DNA from: CAMUQR01 sp963516005
GTDB lineage: Bacteria; Patescibacteriota; Saccharimonadia; Saccharimonadales; Saccharimonadaceae
DNA: 64,000 bases
Assembly (NCBI GenBank): GCA_963516005.1
Contig: CAUPYP010000001.1
Coordinates: forward strand, 247,910-311,909
Reading direction: 5' to 3'
The notes beneath the pieces were generated by a model. It was not told where the DNA came from, did not search any database, and saw only the letters and a program-made list of their open reading frames with translations. Positions 10,327-19,328 of this stretch are shown piece by piece (the stretch's first letter is position 1; every line of letters starts with the position of its first letter). The position numbers and the translations under genes were made by a program.

Positions 10327-11381
10327 TAGTTTGCTCCTATATTTGGTAACTGAGGCGTATCAAGCGAATCGAGACTCCGATTCAATTCTTGCATCGCCAA
10401 ATTAGTTTGATTATATCGATCGATTTTCTGATTAAGTTGCGTGATAGTGGTTGTTAATTGCGACTGACGCTGACGAAGCTGAGCTTGGCGTGAAGCTAGT
10501 TCCGCCCGACGCGCCTGGAACTCGGCCTGAGTTTGAAAACCACCAGCCGTTGACGCTTGTTGATTGAATTTCACCACCTCTGCATTGAATGCTCGTACTG
10601 CCTGTTCGTACTCCGCCCGACGTCGTTTGAGTGTCATTTCATCACTCGCAATTTCAGCTTTTAAGCGCTCTAGCACTTGCTGTTTTTGCCAAAATGGTCG
10701 TTGCGACGCCTTATTCATCGCCACAATCGCCTGACGATTTTTAAAAATCTGACGATAATGTTGTTCTAGCTCTTCTGACAAACCAGCAAATTCCGTCCCC
10801 AAAATCGAATGCAGTTCATTCTCAAATTCACCTGGTTGAGTGCGCTGGTAAAGCTTCATGCGTTGTTCCAGCTCGCTAGTCTTGACTCGGTTATAGTCCG
10901 TCACTAACAGTTGATTAATACGCGTACGTTGTTGTGGCGCCATCCGCCGATATACTGCATGCAACAACTCATGTGCCAGTGTCACCTCACTAATCCCCGC
11001 CAACTCCTGATTATTCACCTGATAAACAAAAATTCTGCGCCCATTATAGCATCCCAGGATAAAAGCCGTGGCTTCTTTGCGCTGGCAGTTTTGATTAAAC
11101 TGTTGCTTGGTCTGAAGTTGAGGTTCTGAGGCGCGCAAGATTAAATCCGCCCGTTCCGTCAGCTCCAAACGACCAGCCATTGCTCCCAGCTCGCCACCCA
11201 ACTGCACATTATGCGCCAAAATCATATCAGTAAGTAGCTGAGTATTCGGCCAAACAAACAACACCAGCCCAACAATGATCGTCAGTAGCACTAACTTAAA
11301 CTTAATGCCACCAACTCGACTAGTATTTAAACAACGCTTATTATCACGTCCGCCACGCAACTGGCTATTTAGTTGAGGCAT
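10326..11381 (-). CDS. Membrane-anchored HExxH protein with coiled coil, unknown function
   Basis: I do not recognise a named family. A basic N-terminus and one membrane helix (about 28-45) are followed by an extracytoplasmic region with H137-E-L-L-H141, a zinc-metallopeptidase-type motif on a predicted helix (SEVTLAHELLHAVY). Two cysteines (99 and 111) lie just before it. From about residue 205 the protein is a long glutamine/arginine-rich coiled coil. It overlaps clpC by 17 nt and is coupled to radA by TAATG, so it is made with the ClpC machinery. A third zinc ligand is not obvious, so activity is unproven. Confidence 0.75.
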   Translation of the reverse strand: MPQLNSQLRGGRDNKRCLNTSRVGGIKFKLVLLTIIVGLVLFVWPNTQLLTDMILAHNVQLGGELGAMAGRLELTERADLILRASEPQLQTKQQFNQNCQRKEATAFILGCYNGRRIFVYQVNNQELAGISEVTLAHELLHAVYRRMAPQQRTRINQLLVTDYNRVKTSELEQRMKLYQRTQPGEFENELHSILGTEFAGLSEELEQHYRQIFKNRQAIVAMNKASQRPFWQKQQVLERLKAEIASDEMTLKRRRAEYEQAVRAFNAEVVKFNQQASTAGGFQTQAEFQARRAELASRQAQLRQRQSQLTTTITQLNQKIDRYNQTNLAMQELNRSLDSLDTPQLPNIGAN

Positions 11382-13848
11382 GAGTTATAAGCTCCAGATG
11401 ACCTTTTTTGATCGCCAGTTTAATCTGATCGCCTGCATTAATTCGCTCCGCTAGCAACGCTTCAGCGATTTGATTCTCAATCTGTTCTTCAATTGTGCGC
11501 CTGAGCAAACGTGCACCTTTTTTGGCGCTAAAACCCTTGGAGATGAGCATTTTTTTGGTCGATGGGCTGATTTTGAGCGTTAAATCTTTCGTTTGCAAGC
11601 GTTTTTCGAGATCTTTAAGCATCAAATCAACAATTTGGCGCGCATCACTCATCGTCAGCTGATTAAACACCACTACGTCATCAAAGCGGTTAATCAACTC
11701 AATTGGCATAAATCGATCCAGCGCCTCAATTGCTAGTTTTTTAGCATCAACCGCCGACTCCGCTCCTTGTCCAAAACCGTAACTACGCTTACTACTGCGC
11801 TCAGCAATTTGTTCAGTACCAAGATTACTAGTCAAAATCACGATCGTGTTTTTAAAACTAACTTTTTGACCGCGCGCATCGGTCAAATAGCCATCTTCTA
11901 ATAATTGCAACAAAATATTATAAACATCGCCATCAGCCTTCTCAATCTCATCAAACAGCACGACCTGATACGGTCGACGACGAATTGCATCGGTCAGTTT
12001 TGCGCCATCATCATAGCCAACATAGCCGGCTGGCGCTCCCAATAACCGACTCAGAGAATGTCGCTCAGCGAACTCACTCATGTCGATTTTTAATAAAGCA
12101 TCTTCACTACCAAACACTTCTCGTGCCAATACCTTCGCCAACTCAGTCTTACCCACGCCACTCGGACCCAGAAAAATAAACGAACCAATCGGTCGACGCA
12201 TATCACCAATGCCACTGCGCGAGCGTCGAATCGCCTTGGCTACTTCCGCTACAGCCGTTGGTTGACCGATAATGTGTTTTGCTAGGTTTTTTTCGAGGCC
12301 AAGCATTAGTTTTTTCTGACTTTTAGTGAGTTGTTGCGTTGGAATGCCCGTCCGCAGTGCCACCACACGCGCCACATCCGCAATCTCCAGACGAGAAGTA
12401 GTCTGTTTTGACAGCTTTTTGCGTTGTTTTTTCAGCTCAGTTTCGAGTTTATCAAGGCGATTTTTGAGATCAGCGGCTGTTTCATAGTCCTCTTGCTCTA
12501 AGGCTTTCGCTAAATCAATTTCCAATTGCGTTTCTTCATACATTGTTTGTTTAAACTCAGGCGACAGCTTTGTCTTACGTACACGCTTGAGCGCCGATGC
12601 TTCATCAATCAAATCGATCGCTTTATCTGGCATAAACCGATCAGTCAGATATTTATCCGCTAACATCACGGCTTGTGTAATGACCTCATCGGGCAACTCA
12701 ACTAAGTGATGCAGTTCATAATTGCGACGCAAGCCTTTGATAATTTTGATCGTTTCATCCAAACTCGGCTCAGTAATCTCAACCGTCTGAAACCGTCGAT
12801 CTAGCGCTTGATCCTTTTGGATAAATCGTCGATATTCTTCATACGTTGTCGCTCCGATTAAGCGAATTTGACCACGCGCCAAAGCCGGCTTCAAGATATT
12901 AGCCGCGTCCATCATCCCCTCCGCTGCGCCCGCACCCATTAATAAATGGATTTCATCAATAAACCCAATTCGCGACTCATCTTCTGCTAGCTCATCAATC
13001 ACTTGTTTGAGGCGCTGTTCGAACTCGCCACGGTATTTCGTGCCAGCAATCATTGACGCTAAATCGAGCTGAATAATTTCCGCGCCAATCAAATTCAGCG
13101 GAACGTTAGCGTTGGCGATTTGTTGCGCCAATGCTTCAACCACTGCCGTCTTGCCAACGCCTGGCTCACCAATCAGCATCGGATTGGATTTAGCGCGACG
13201 CGACAAAATCGTCGCCAAGCGCTCAATCTGCGCCGACCGACCAATCACTGGATCAAGTTCGCCCTGAAAAGCCCGTTCGGTTAGATTCACCCCAAAACGC
13301 TCAATCATTAACTTCGGTTTTGCCTTTAAAATCTGCTGTTTGTCATTTAGCAACGCTTCGTGACGCGCCTTAGTCACACTCTGCTGATTCATCAAGCTCA
13401 CCAAATCATCACGCATCATTTCAATATCAACGCCTGCCGACTGAAGCATTACCGTCGCTAGCGAGCCGTTTTTTGCCGACAGCAAACCATACAACAAATG
13501 CTCCGAACCAACATAATCCAGACCATTTCCCGCCGCTACCCGACAAGCCTCTTCAAACACCATCTGGGCATCATCATCAAACATTCGTGTCATCGGAGCA
13601 GTTGGCATTGTCACCGGTTGCAGATCCGCCACCCCTAGTTTATCTTTCAAAATACCAATATTCGCCCCAGCATCTTCCAAAAAAGCCCCGGCCGTCGAAT
13701 TTGCCCGCCACGCTAGTCCCAGCAGAATATGCTCAGCGCTAATAATCGATTGACCCAGTGAATACGCCCAAATATCCGCCCCCAGCAGGCTTGCTTTGGC
13801 GTTATCTGTTAGATTATTAATTATATTGGCGAATTCTTCCATATTCAT
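11365..13848 (-). CDS. clpC: ATP-dependent Clp protease ATP-binding subunit ClpC
   Basis: Hexameric AAA+ unfoldase that feeds ClpP. The 827 residues contain two N-terminal Clp repeats (1-150), the first AAA+ module with GEPGVGKT, a middle coiled coil with a UVR-like segment (EQEDYETAADLKNRL), and a second AAA+ module with GPSGVGKTELAK and a C-terminal D2-small domain. The start has no Shine-Dalgarno site. A TGtTAAAAT element ends 6 nt before the ATG, so the mRNA is probably leaderless. I looked for CtsR or CIRCE operators and saw none. clpP is not in the window. Confidence 0.95.
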   Translation of the reverse strand: MNMEEFANIINNLTDNAKASLLGADIWAYSLGQSIISAEHILLGLAWRANSTAGAFLEDAGANIGILKDKLGVADLQPVTMPTAPMTRMFDDDAQMVFEEACRVAAGNGLDYVGSEHLLYGLLSAKNGSLATVMLQSAGVDIEMMRDDLVSLMNQQSVTKARHEALLNDKQQILKAKPKLMIERFGVNLTERAFQGELDPVIGRSAQIERLATILSRRAKSNPMLIGEPGVGKTAVVEALAQQIANANVPLNLIGAEIIQLDLASMIAGTKYRGEFEQRLKQVIDELAEDESRIGFIDEIHLLMGAGAAEGMMDAANILKPALARGQIRLIGATTYEEYRRFIQKDQALDRRFQTVEITEPSLDETIKIIKGLRRNYELHHLVELPDEVITQAVMLADKYLTDRFMPDKAIDLIDEASALKRVRKTKLSPEFKQTMYEETQLEIDLAKALEQEDYETAADLKNRLDKLETELKKQRKKLSKQTTSRLEIADVARVVALRTGIPTQQLTKSQKKLMLGLEKNLAKHIIGQPTAVAEVAKAIRRSRSGIGDMRRPIGSFIFLGPSGVGKTELAKVLAREVFGSEDALLKIDMSEFAERHSLSRLLGAPAGYVGYDDGAKLTDAIRRRPYQVVLFDEIEKADGDVYNILLQLLEDGYLTDARGQKVSFKNTIVILTSNLGTEQIAERSSKRSYGFGQGAESAVDAKKLAIEALDRFMPIELINRFDDVVVFNQLTMSDARQIVDLMLKDLEKRLQTKDLTLKISPSTKKMLISKGFSAKKGARLLRRTIEEQIENQIAEALLAERINAGDQIKLAIKKGHLELITHASTK

Positions 13849-13854
13849 CTTTAT

Positions 13855-13863
13855 ATTTTAACA
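13855..13863 (-). promoter_or_regulatory. Leaderless-type promoter of clpC
   Basis: TGtTAAAAT on the minus strand with exactly 6 nt between the hexamer (13855-13860) and the ATG. A start about 7 nt downstream would fall on the A of ATG. Confidence 0.6.
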
Positions 13864-13920
13864 AAAAAAGCCCCGTTGCGCCACTTTTCCCCGGCACCAC
13901 ATAGGCCACATCACCATTCT

Positions 13921-13960
13921 TTTTTTAAAAAATAAGCTCGGAGCTAAATACCCCGAGCTT
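13921..13960 (-). terminator. Terminator of nusA
   Basis: An 8-bp stem (13934-13941 with 13953-13960) is followed on the minus strand by a run of T interrupted by A, reading into TTTTTT. It ends the nusA transcript before clpC. Confidence 0.75.
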
Positions 13961-13984
13961 ACTTTGTTTTAATCTTGGCGAAAA

Positions 13985-15106
13985 CTAGTTATCACCTTCT
14001 TCTTCAACAGCGTTAATCAGCGCATCTTCCACGTTGCGACGCTTTGGTTTCGCTACTTTTTCTTCGCCAGCTACCACGATGTCAATTTCATAACCCGCCA
14101 ACTGACTTGCTAGGCGGACGTTTTGGCCAGAGCGACCGATAGCAATTGATTGCTGGTCTTTGGTCACAAAAGCCTTGGCTTTTTTGGTTTCTTCGTCGAT
14201 TTCGACATTAATTACTTCCGCTGGACTGAGAGCGTTATAAATCAACTCGCTGACACTTTCACTGTAGTTAATCACATCGATTTTTTCACGATCGCCGATT
14301 TCCTGAATCACTGATTGAATACGCACACCGTGTCCGCCGACCAACGTTCCAACCGGATCAACACCTGGCACATCTGACCAAACAGCGATTTTCGTACGAA
14401 CACCAGCTTCACGCGCAATCGCTTTAATCTCAACAGCACCGTTTTCCATCTCTGGTACTTCGCTACGGAATAATTCTTCGATAAACACTGAGTCAGCCCG
14501 ACTCAAAATCAACTGCGCACCACGCATACCGCGCTCAATGTCTTTAATTAACACCTTGATACGCGCACCGACAGCGTAATATTCGCCTGGAATCTGTTCG
14601 CGACGTGGGATAATTCCCGTACCTTTGCCCAGATCAACATAGACAGTTCCACGATCAACGCGTTGGATATTGCCATTAACCACTTCACCAATCCGATCCT
14701 CGTATTCTGCCAGCATCACTTCCTTTTCAGCTTCTTTGAGGCGTTGAACAATCACTTGTTTTGCAGTCATCGCTGCCACTCGACCAAATTTCTTCACTTC
14801 ATGTTCTTCTTCAATCACACCACCCAGTTCAGCGTCAGCTTTGCGTTCACGAGCCTGCTCGAGTGTCAACTGTGCTTTTGGATTTTCTACTTCTTCGACG
14901 ATTTCATACACCACAAAAGCCTTCGCCGTGCCATCAACCGTATTCAACTCAGCTCGCACCACTTGATCACGATCACCATTATCACGGCGCCACGCTGCCG
15001 CAATTGCCGTCTCGATAATTTCTAACACTTTTTCCTGAGAGAGGTTTTTTTCTTCAGCAATCGCCCCCACCAGAGATACGAACTGCTTCAAATCTAAATC
15101 TTCCAT
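13985..15106 (-). CDS. nusA: Transcription termination/antitermination factor NusA
   Basis: RNA polymerase-binding factor that stimulates pausing and intrinsic termination. It has an N-terminal domain, an S1 domain (GEVVNGNIQRVDRGTVYVDLG) and two KH domains (around GTLVGGHGVRIQ and IGRSGQNVRLASQ), and no acidic C-terminal repeats, giving 373 residues. I take the ATG at 15106 (MEDLDLKQF) because AAGGA lies just upstream. A longer frame starting at 15166 would begin inside the -10 region. A terminator-like hairpin lies in the leader. Confidence 0.95.
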   Translation of the reverse strand: MEDLDLKQFVSLVGAIAEEKNLSQEKVLEIIETAIAAAWRRDNGDRDQVVRAELNTVDGTAKAFVVYEIVEEVENPKAQLTLEQARERKADAELGGVIEEEHEVKKFGRVAAMTAKQVIVQRLKEAEKEVMLAEYEDRIGEVVNGNIQRVDRGTVYVDLGKGTGIIPRREQIPGEYYAVGARIKVLIKDIERGMRGAQLILSRADSVFIEELFRSEVPEMENGAVEIKAIAREAGVRTKIAVWSDVPGVDPVGTLVGGHGVRIQSVIQEIGDREKIDVINYSESVSELIYNALSPAEVINVEIDEETKKAKAFVTKDQQSIAIGRSGQNVRLASQLAGYEIDIVVAGEEKVAKPKRRNVEDALINAVEEEGDN

Positions 15107-15127
15107 CTTTTTTCCTTTTCTTTTATT

Positions 15128-15150
15128 AAAAAACCCGACCTGCCGGTCGG
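15128..15150 (-). terminator. Intrinsic terminator in the nusA leader (candidate attenuator)
   Basis: On the minus strand a 6-bp GC-rich stem (15145-15150 with 15135-15140) with a 4-nt loop is followed by GTTTTTT. It lies between the nusA promoter and the nusA Shine-Dalgarno site, so every nusA transcript must read through it. The short stem makes it a weak, potentially NusA-dependent terminator. Confidence 0.75.
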
Positions 15151-15164
15151 AAATGTACATTTTC

Positions 15165-15194
15165 ATTATAACACGTTATGCTTCAAAAAGTCAA
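15165..15194 (-). promoter_or_regulatory. Promoter of nusA
   Basis: TTGACT (15189-15194), 18-nt spacer, TATAAT (15165-15170) with an upstream TGt extension. Close to consensus. Confidence 0.8.
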
Positions 15195-15238
15195 GTCGCA
15201 CGTCACAATCAATACCAATATTATTTGCAAAATATGTA

Positions 15239-15264
15239 GCCCACCACCTCGAGAGGCAGTGGGC
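15239..15264 (-). terminator. GC-rich hairpin, probable terminator of the secreted-protein gene
   Basis: GCCCAC pairs with GTGGGC (15239-15244 with 15259-15264), continued by inner CCTC/GAGG pairing. The following minus-strand tail is A/T-rich but has only a short T-run, so termination may be weak. Confidence 0.5.
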
Positions 15265-15278
15265 GAGTCTAAAGAGCT

Positions 15279-15801
15279 AGCTAGAGAGTGCGTGAATATA
15301 ACTTATCTATTCAAATCTAATGTCTGTACAATAGACCGTCAGATCTGAATCTCCATTGTATTTAATACGATACTCGCCACTATTGGCGATCTCAATCTCA
15401 TGCTCGTGTCTAATTCCGCGAGACTTACGTCCCTTCGTCAGAACTTGTTCATGAACTTCGTTATCGTAAGCTACGTCTAGCTTATCGACAGTTGTCCACT
15501 TACAATATTCATTCTTCCTGTGCTGAATTTCCACTTGCATCACCCCCTTTGCCTTTCGGTCTGCTCGATATATCCCGCTAAGGCTTACGAGCTGACCTTG
15601 TGTAAAATACTTGCAGTTGGTGATGTATTTGCCTGAGATTTCAAATTCCGCTCCACGAGAAGTGTAGCCACTTCCGTAAGCATAAGCGTTGTTAGCCCAA
15701 CCTATGATTGTCATGGTAGCTAGAGCAACGGATACTAATAACATATGAATTTTCTTCATATTTCCCCCTCAATATAATAATCTAAAGTGCACTCTCTAGC
15801 T
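15279..15801. repeat. 13-nt inverted repeat flanking the secreted-protein gene
   Basis: AGCTAGAGAGTGC at 15279-15291 has its exact reverse complement at 15789-15801. One arm falls in the predicted 5' untranslated region and the other in the 3' untranslated region of the gene between them. Confidence 0.7.
15307..15759 (-). CDS. Small secreted protein, unknown
   Basis: 150 residues with a clear signal peptide (MKKIHMLLVSVALATMTIIG, cleavage likely after AYA at about 28). The mature part is about 120 residues, charged, rich in beta-prone segments, with four cysteines that could form two disulfides. No family recognised. A GAGGGGG Shine-Dalgarno site lies 4-5 nt before the ATG. Monocistronic, with its own promoter and hairpin, between the nusA and rnj promoters. 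Confidence 0.75.
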   Translation of the reverse strand: MKKIHMLLVSVALATMTIIGWANNAYAYGSGYTSRGAEFEISGKYITNCKYFTQGQLVSLSGIYRADRKAKGVMQVEIQHRKNEYCKWTTVDKLDVAYDNEVHEQVLTKGRKSRGIRHEHEIEIANSGEYRIKYNGDSDLTVYCTDIRFE

Positions 15802-15820
15802 TATCAATGGAGACTTTTTC

Positions 15821-15850
15821 ATTTTATCACATATTTTACGGTTTTAGCAA
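15821..15850 (-). promoter_or_regulatory. Promoter of the small secreted-protein gene
   Basis: TTGCTA (15845-15850), 18-nt spacer, TGaTAAAAT (hexamer 15821-15826). It predicts a leader of about 55 nt that contains one arm of the 13-nt inverted repeat. Confidence 0.6.
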
Positions 15851-15961
15851 GGGCAAAATGCTTATCTTGAGGATAATCTTGCACCCCACCCATACGAACA
15901 TTACTGTTTTAGTCTAACAGAGAGGAAACGCCCAATTAATAGCTTAATTTGCACAAAAACC

Positions 15962-15990
15962 TAGACTTTTGATGCGTTTTGGTGTATAAT
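15962..15990 (+). promoter_or_regulatory. Promoter of rnj
   Basis: The 358-nt stretch 15760-16117 has no gene. It holds the divergent promoters of the secreted protein and of RNase J. The rnj promoter is TAGACT (15962-15967), 17 nt, TATAAT (15985-15990). It leaves a leader of about 120 nt, A/T-rich, with a CTTGTTT/AAACAAG inverted repeat, ending in AGGAG 6 nt before the ATG. Confidence 0.7.
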
Positions 15991-16117
15991 GAAAATATAT
16001 GCGTGTTGATTTTTCAACAAAATCAGCGCCTCATCTTATTTGAATCACCCAGCTTGTTTTTTAAACATTTTTTAAAAATCAATTAGGTAATTTAAACAAG
16101 TTTTAAACAGGAGACTT

Positions 16118-18187
16118 ATGAAAAACAATCAAACTAACAAAAAAACCGCCCCACGGGCGAATTTGCGTCGGGCCGCCCAAAAGCCCCGCCAAAATTCCTC
16201 GGCGATGAAAATCGACGCCAAGGCTGTTAAGGCTGGTAAAAGCCAGAGCGCACCAACTAACGCTCCGGCTAATACTCAAAAACCAGCCGACAAAAACCAG
16301 ATTCGCGTCGCACCCGGCACGCGCCGTGGTGAAGTGATCCGAGCTCAGCGCATGATTTCGAGCGATATTAACCTACGCTCATCTCAGCACATCGTCTCAA
16401 TTCCGGTCAACAAATCCGAATTTAACGGCCTCCACGGTCAACAAATTTCTCAGACCGCCATCAAACAAGCCAGGTTTAATCCCAACGCCGTCCGCGTCAT
16501 TCCCCTCGGCGGTTTGGGTGAACTCGGCATTGGCAAAAACATGACCCTAATCGAATACCAGAACGAAATGGTACTGATCGATATGGGTAGTATCTTCCCG
16601 AACGAAGATTACCCTGGTGTTAGCCATATGACGGCTGATGTATCTTATGTTAAAGCCAATATCCATAAGCTGAAGGCCATTCTATTCACCCACGCCCACC
16701 TTGACCACATTGGCGCTTGTGCTAACCTATTGCCAGAACTAGCTTCGGGCGGTAAAGTGCCAATTTACGGTACTGATTTTACCATCGAAATGATCAAAAA
16801 ACAGATGGACGAGCTATCAGAAGACTACAACATTAACTATAACGTCATTAATCCACACGCCCATGAAGACGTCAAGATTTCGCAACACTTGAGTTTTGAA
16901 TTTATTCACGTTCTGCACTCGATTCCAGGCTGTGTAGCAATTGTCCTGCGCACGCCGAACGGCATCATCGTTCATTCTGGTGACTGGCGCTTCGAAAAAG
17001 ACCCAATCGAAACTCCGTTCGACATGCCACGATTAGTGGAAATTTCCCAAAAAGAAGGTATTGCACTATTTCTCAATGAATCAACCAATATCGACTCACC
17101 TGGTACCCATGCCGTCAGCGAAGCTGAAGTCGGCGATAATATCGGCAAGGTGATGGATCTCCGACCAAACGGTCGCATTATCATGAGCTGTTTCTCAAGC
17201 CAGATTTACCGCATTCAGTTTATTTTAGAACAGGCCAAAGCGCACGGTCGCAAAGTCGCTTTTGCTGGTTTTAGTATGATTAACACCGTTGAAACCGCGC
17301 TACGCACCAAGAAAATCCAAATTCCAAAAGACACCATTGTCAAAATCGAGGACACTTTGCGCTTGCCAGACAACCAAGTGGCAATTATCTGTACTGGTAG
17401 CCAGGGTGAGCTCAACGCTGTTTTAAACAAAATGGTCACCGGCTCGCACCGCTTCATTAAGATTAAATCAACCGACACTGTTGTTTTCAGCTCTAACCCA
17501 ATTCCTGGTAACGAACCGCGGGTTGTTTCAACAGTTGATGGCTTGTTGCGCGAAGGTTCTTACGTTATCCAGCACCGTCGCACTCATTTGACTGGCATTG
17601 GTGACCTACACTTATCCGGTCACGCCTATTACGAAGATCATGTCTTGATGCTTCAAAGCCTCCGTCCGAAGAATTACATGCCAATTCACGGTCAATTCTC
17701 GATGTTGCAACACAATGCTGAAATGGCTTACAACGTCATTGGCATGAAAAAAGAAAACATTGTCGTCTGCGATAATGGCGACGTGATTGAACTATTGCCT
17801 GATCAGACTATCAAACGCAATGGTCGCGTCCAAGCCGGCACGATGATTTTTGACTCTGCCAACCACACCATTCATGAAGCAGTGATTAAAGATCGCTTGC
17901 ATATCTCGACTGAAGGTATCGTGATTGTCGTGTTGATGATTAACAAAAAGACCGGTCGTATCGCTAAAACTCCCGACATTATCTCCCGCGCTTTCATTTA
18001 TCTCAAAGATAACGAGGAACTGATGAGTCGAGTCCGTCACTACCTGAAGATCAAAATCGAGAAAACCGATCTACGCAATATCGATATTAAAGACCTCAAA
18101 ACTGAGATCAAAGACGATGTCACTCACATTTTGTTTGACTCAACCAAACAAGCTCCAGTGGTGATTCCCGTCATCAATATGTTTTAA
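16118..18187 (+). CDS. rnj: Ribonuclease J
   Basis: Metallo-beta-lactamase/beta-CASP nuclease with 5'-exo- and endonuclease activity in mRNA turnover and rRNA maturation. The zinc motif H192-A-H194-L-D196-H197 is intact, with further motifs HSGDWRFE, a beta-CASP domain (STN, GFSM, CTGSQGE) and PIHGQFSMLQHNAEMA. At 689 residues it is longer than the usual 550-560, because of a basic, Ala/Gln/Lys-rich N-terminal extension of about 120 residues that is probably disordered and RNA-binding. Confidence 0.95.
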   Translation: MKNNQTNKKTAPRANLRRAAQKPRQNSSAMKIDAKAVKAGKSQSAPTNAPANTQKPADKNQIRVAPGTRRGEVIRAQRMISSDINLRSSQHIVSIPVNKSEFNGLHGQQISQTAIKQARFNPNAVRVIPLGGLGELGIGKNMTLIEYQNEMVLIDMGSIFPNEDYPGVSHMTADVSYVKANIHKLKAILFTHAHLDHIGACANLLPELASGGKVPIYGTDFTIEMIKKQMDELSEDYNINYNVINPHAHEDVKISQHLSFEFIHVLHSIPGCVAIVLRTPNGIIVHSGDWRFEKDPIETPFDMPRLVEISQKEGIALFLNESTNIDSPGTHAVSEAEVGDNIGKVMDLRPNGRIIMSCFSSQIYRIQFILEQAKAHGRKVAFAGFSMINTVETALRTKKIQIPKDTIVKIEDTLRLPDNQVAIICTGSQGELNAVLNKMVTGSHRFIKIKSTDTVVFSSNPIPGNEPRVVSTVDGLLREGSYVIQHRRTHLTGIGDLHLSGHAYYEDHVLMLQSLRPKNYMPIHGQFSMLQHNAEMAYNVIGMKKENIVVCDNGDVIELLPDQTIKRNGRVQAGTMIFDSANHTIHEAVIKDRLHISTEGIVIVVLMINKKTGRIAKTPDIISRAFIYLKDNEELMSRVRHYLKIKIEKTDLRNIDIKDLKTEIKDDVTHILFDSTKQAPVVIPVINMF

Positions 18188-18197
18188 ATAGACTTTT

Positions 18198-18235
18198 ACC
18201 GACCGCTGGTCAATCATGATCACCGGTCGGTTTAG
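18198..18235 (+). terminator. Terminator of rnj
   Basis: ACCGACCG pairs with CGGTCGGT (18198-18205 with 18224-18231) with further inner pairing, followed by a broken T-run. Only 33 nt separate it from the next gene, so some read-through is possible. Confidence 0.6.
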
Positions 18236-18263
18236 TTAGAATTATTTTTAAAAAAGGAAATAA

Positions 18264-19253
18264 ATGCCCGAACAATCCATTCGCCATATCCCAGTCGCCA
18301 TCATCTCCGGTCATCTCGGAGCTGGCAAAACCAGCCTGATCAACAGCCTACTCGCTAGTGCCACCGGTCTGAAAATCGGAGTAATCGTCAATGATTTTGG
18401 CAAACTCAACATTGACGCTATGTTAGTTGAACAATCGACCGAAGAGTTAATCGCCTTGTCTAATGGTTGTATTTGTTGCTCGCTATCGAACGAACTTGAC
18501 GATTCGCTCAACCAACTCGCCCATGCCGACAGTCAACTCGACCTGATTCTAATTGAAGCCAGTGGCGTATCCAATCCGCTCCAGATGACCGAGCTACTTT
18601 TTAATTCTGAGAATCAGTTTATTAAACTACTTGATCTGATTTATGTGATTGATGGCGTTAATTTTGAGGAATTATGGCGCGATAAACCTGATTTAATTCG
18701 CACTCATCTTGGCAGTTCGAAGTTAATTTTAATCAACAAAGCCGATCTATTAACGCCTGACCAACTCTTGGCCATTGAAACGCAAGTTCGCGAAACCAAC
18801 CCGCGTGCCACTATTTTAAAAACCGTCAATTGTCAGTTTGACCCGGAGATTTTGCTTGATTTACCAGCTGTCACTCAGTTGAAACTCGGTCAAACTCCAC
18901 GCCAGCACTTAGCTAATTATATTTCAGTGACCTTTCGCGAACGCCAACCGCTCGACCCGCTAGCCACCACTAAGTTTTTAAATAATCTACCAAGTGGGGT
19001 TTATCGGCTTAAAGGCTGGATGTATTTTGGTCAAAAATCGCTCGGCAATCGTCAGATTTTAATCCAAAAAGTCGGCCAAACTCATACTTTATCGGGGCAA
19101 CCTTGGCCGAATGGTCAAGAGCCGATGACTGAGCTAGTGTTTATTGGAGTAGATTTTGATGGCGCGAAACTTCTACAAGATTTGAAGCAGTGCATTGACC
19201 AACAGCCCGATGATGTGCGGGTCGATAACGTAATTGATTCAAGTCGATTTTAA
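18264..19253 (+). CDS. CobW/G3E-family GTPase, putative metal chaperone
   Basis: G3E GTPases insert or deliver zinc, cobalt or other metals. The 329 residues show Walker A GHLGAGKT near the N-terminus, the family metal-binding motif NGCICC (about residues 70-75), the guanine-specificity motif NKAD and a C-terminal CobW_C-like domain. AAGGA lies 6 nt before the ATG. No metal transporter or Zur-type operator is visible nearby, so the metal is unknown. Confidence 0.85.
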   Translation: MPEQSIRHIPVAIISGHLGAGKTSLINSLLASATGLKIGVIVNDFGKLNIDAMLVEQSTEELIALSNGCICCSLSNELDDSLNQLAHADSQLDLILIEASGVSNPLQMTELLFNSENQFIKLLDLIYVIDGVNFEELWRDKPDLIRTHLGSSKLILINKADLLTPDQLLAIETQVRETNPRATILKTVNCQFDPEILLDLPAVTQLKLGQTPRQHLANYISVTFRERQPLDPLATTKFLNNLPSGVYRLKGWMYFGQKSLGNRQILIQKVGQTHTLSGQPWPNGQEPMTELVFIGVDFDGAKLLQDLKQCIDQQPDDVRVDNVIDSSRF

Positions 19254-19277
19254 AACACCATAATCCTAACCTCAACA

Positions 19278-19309
19278 AAAAACTACCTGAGCTGACTCAG
19301 GTAGTTTTT
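19278..19309. terminator. Bidirectional terminator
   Basis: A 14-bp perfect stem (19278-19291 with 19296-19309) with a 4-nt CTGA loop. U-runs form on both strands. It separates the convergent CobW and LysM-CHAP genes. Confidence 0.92.
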
Positions 19310-19328
19310 AACAAGATTTAAGCTACTT

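Noticed and set aside
13849..13984. CtsR or CIRCE operator upstream of clpC
   Set aside because: Neither the direct heptad repeat of CtsR nor the long inverted repeat of CIRCE is present.
15107..15166. N-terminal extension of NusA to 15166
   Set aside because: The extra codons overlap the -10 region and the leader hairpin, and a good Shine-Dalgarno site supports 15106.
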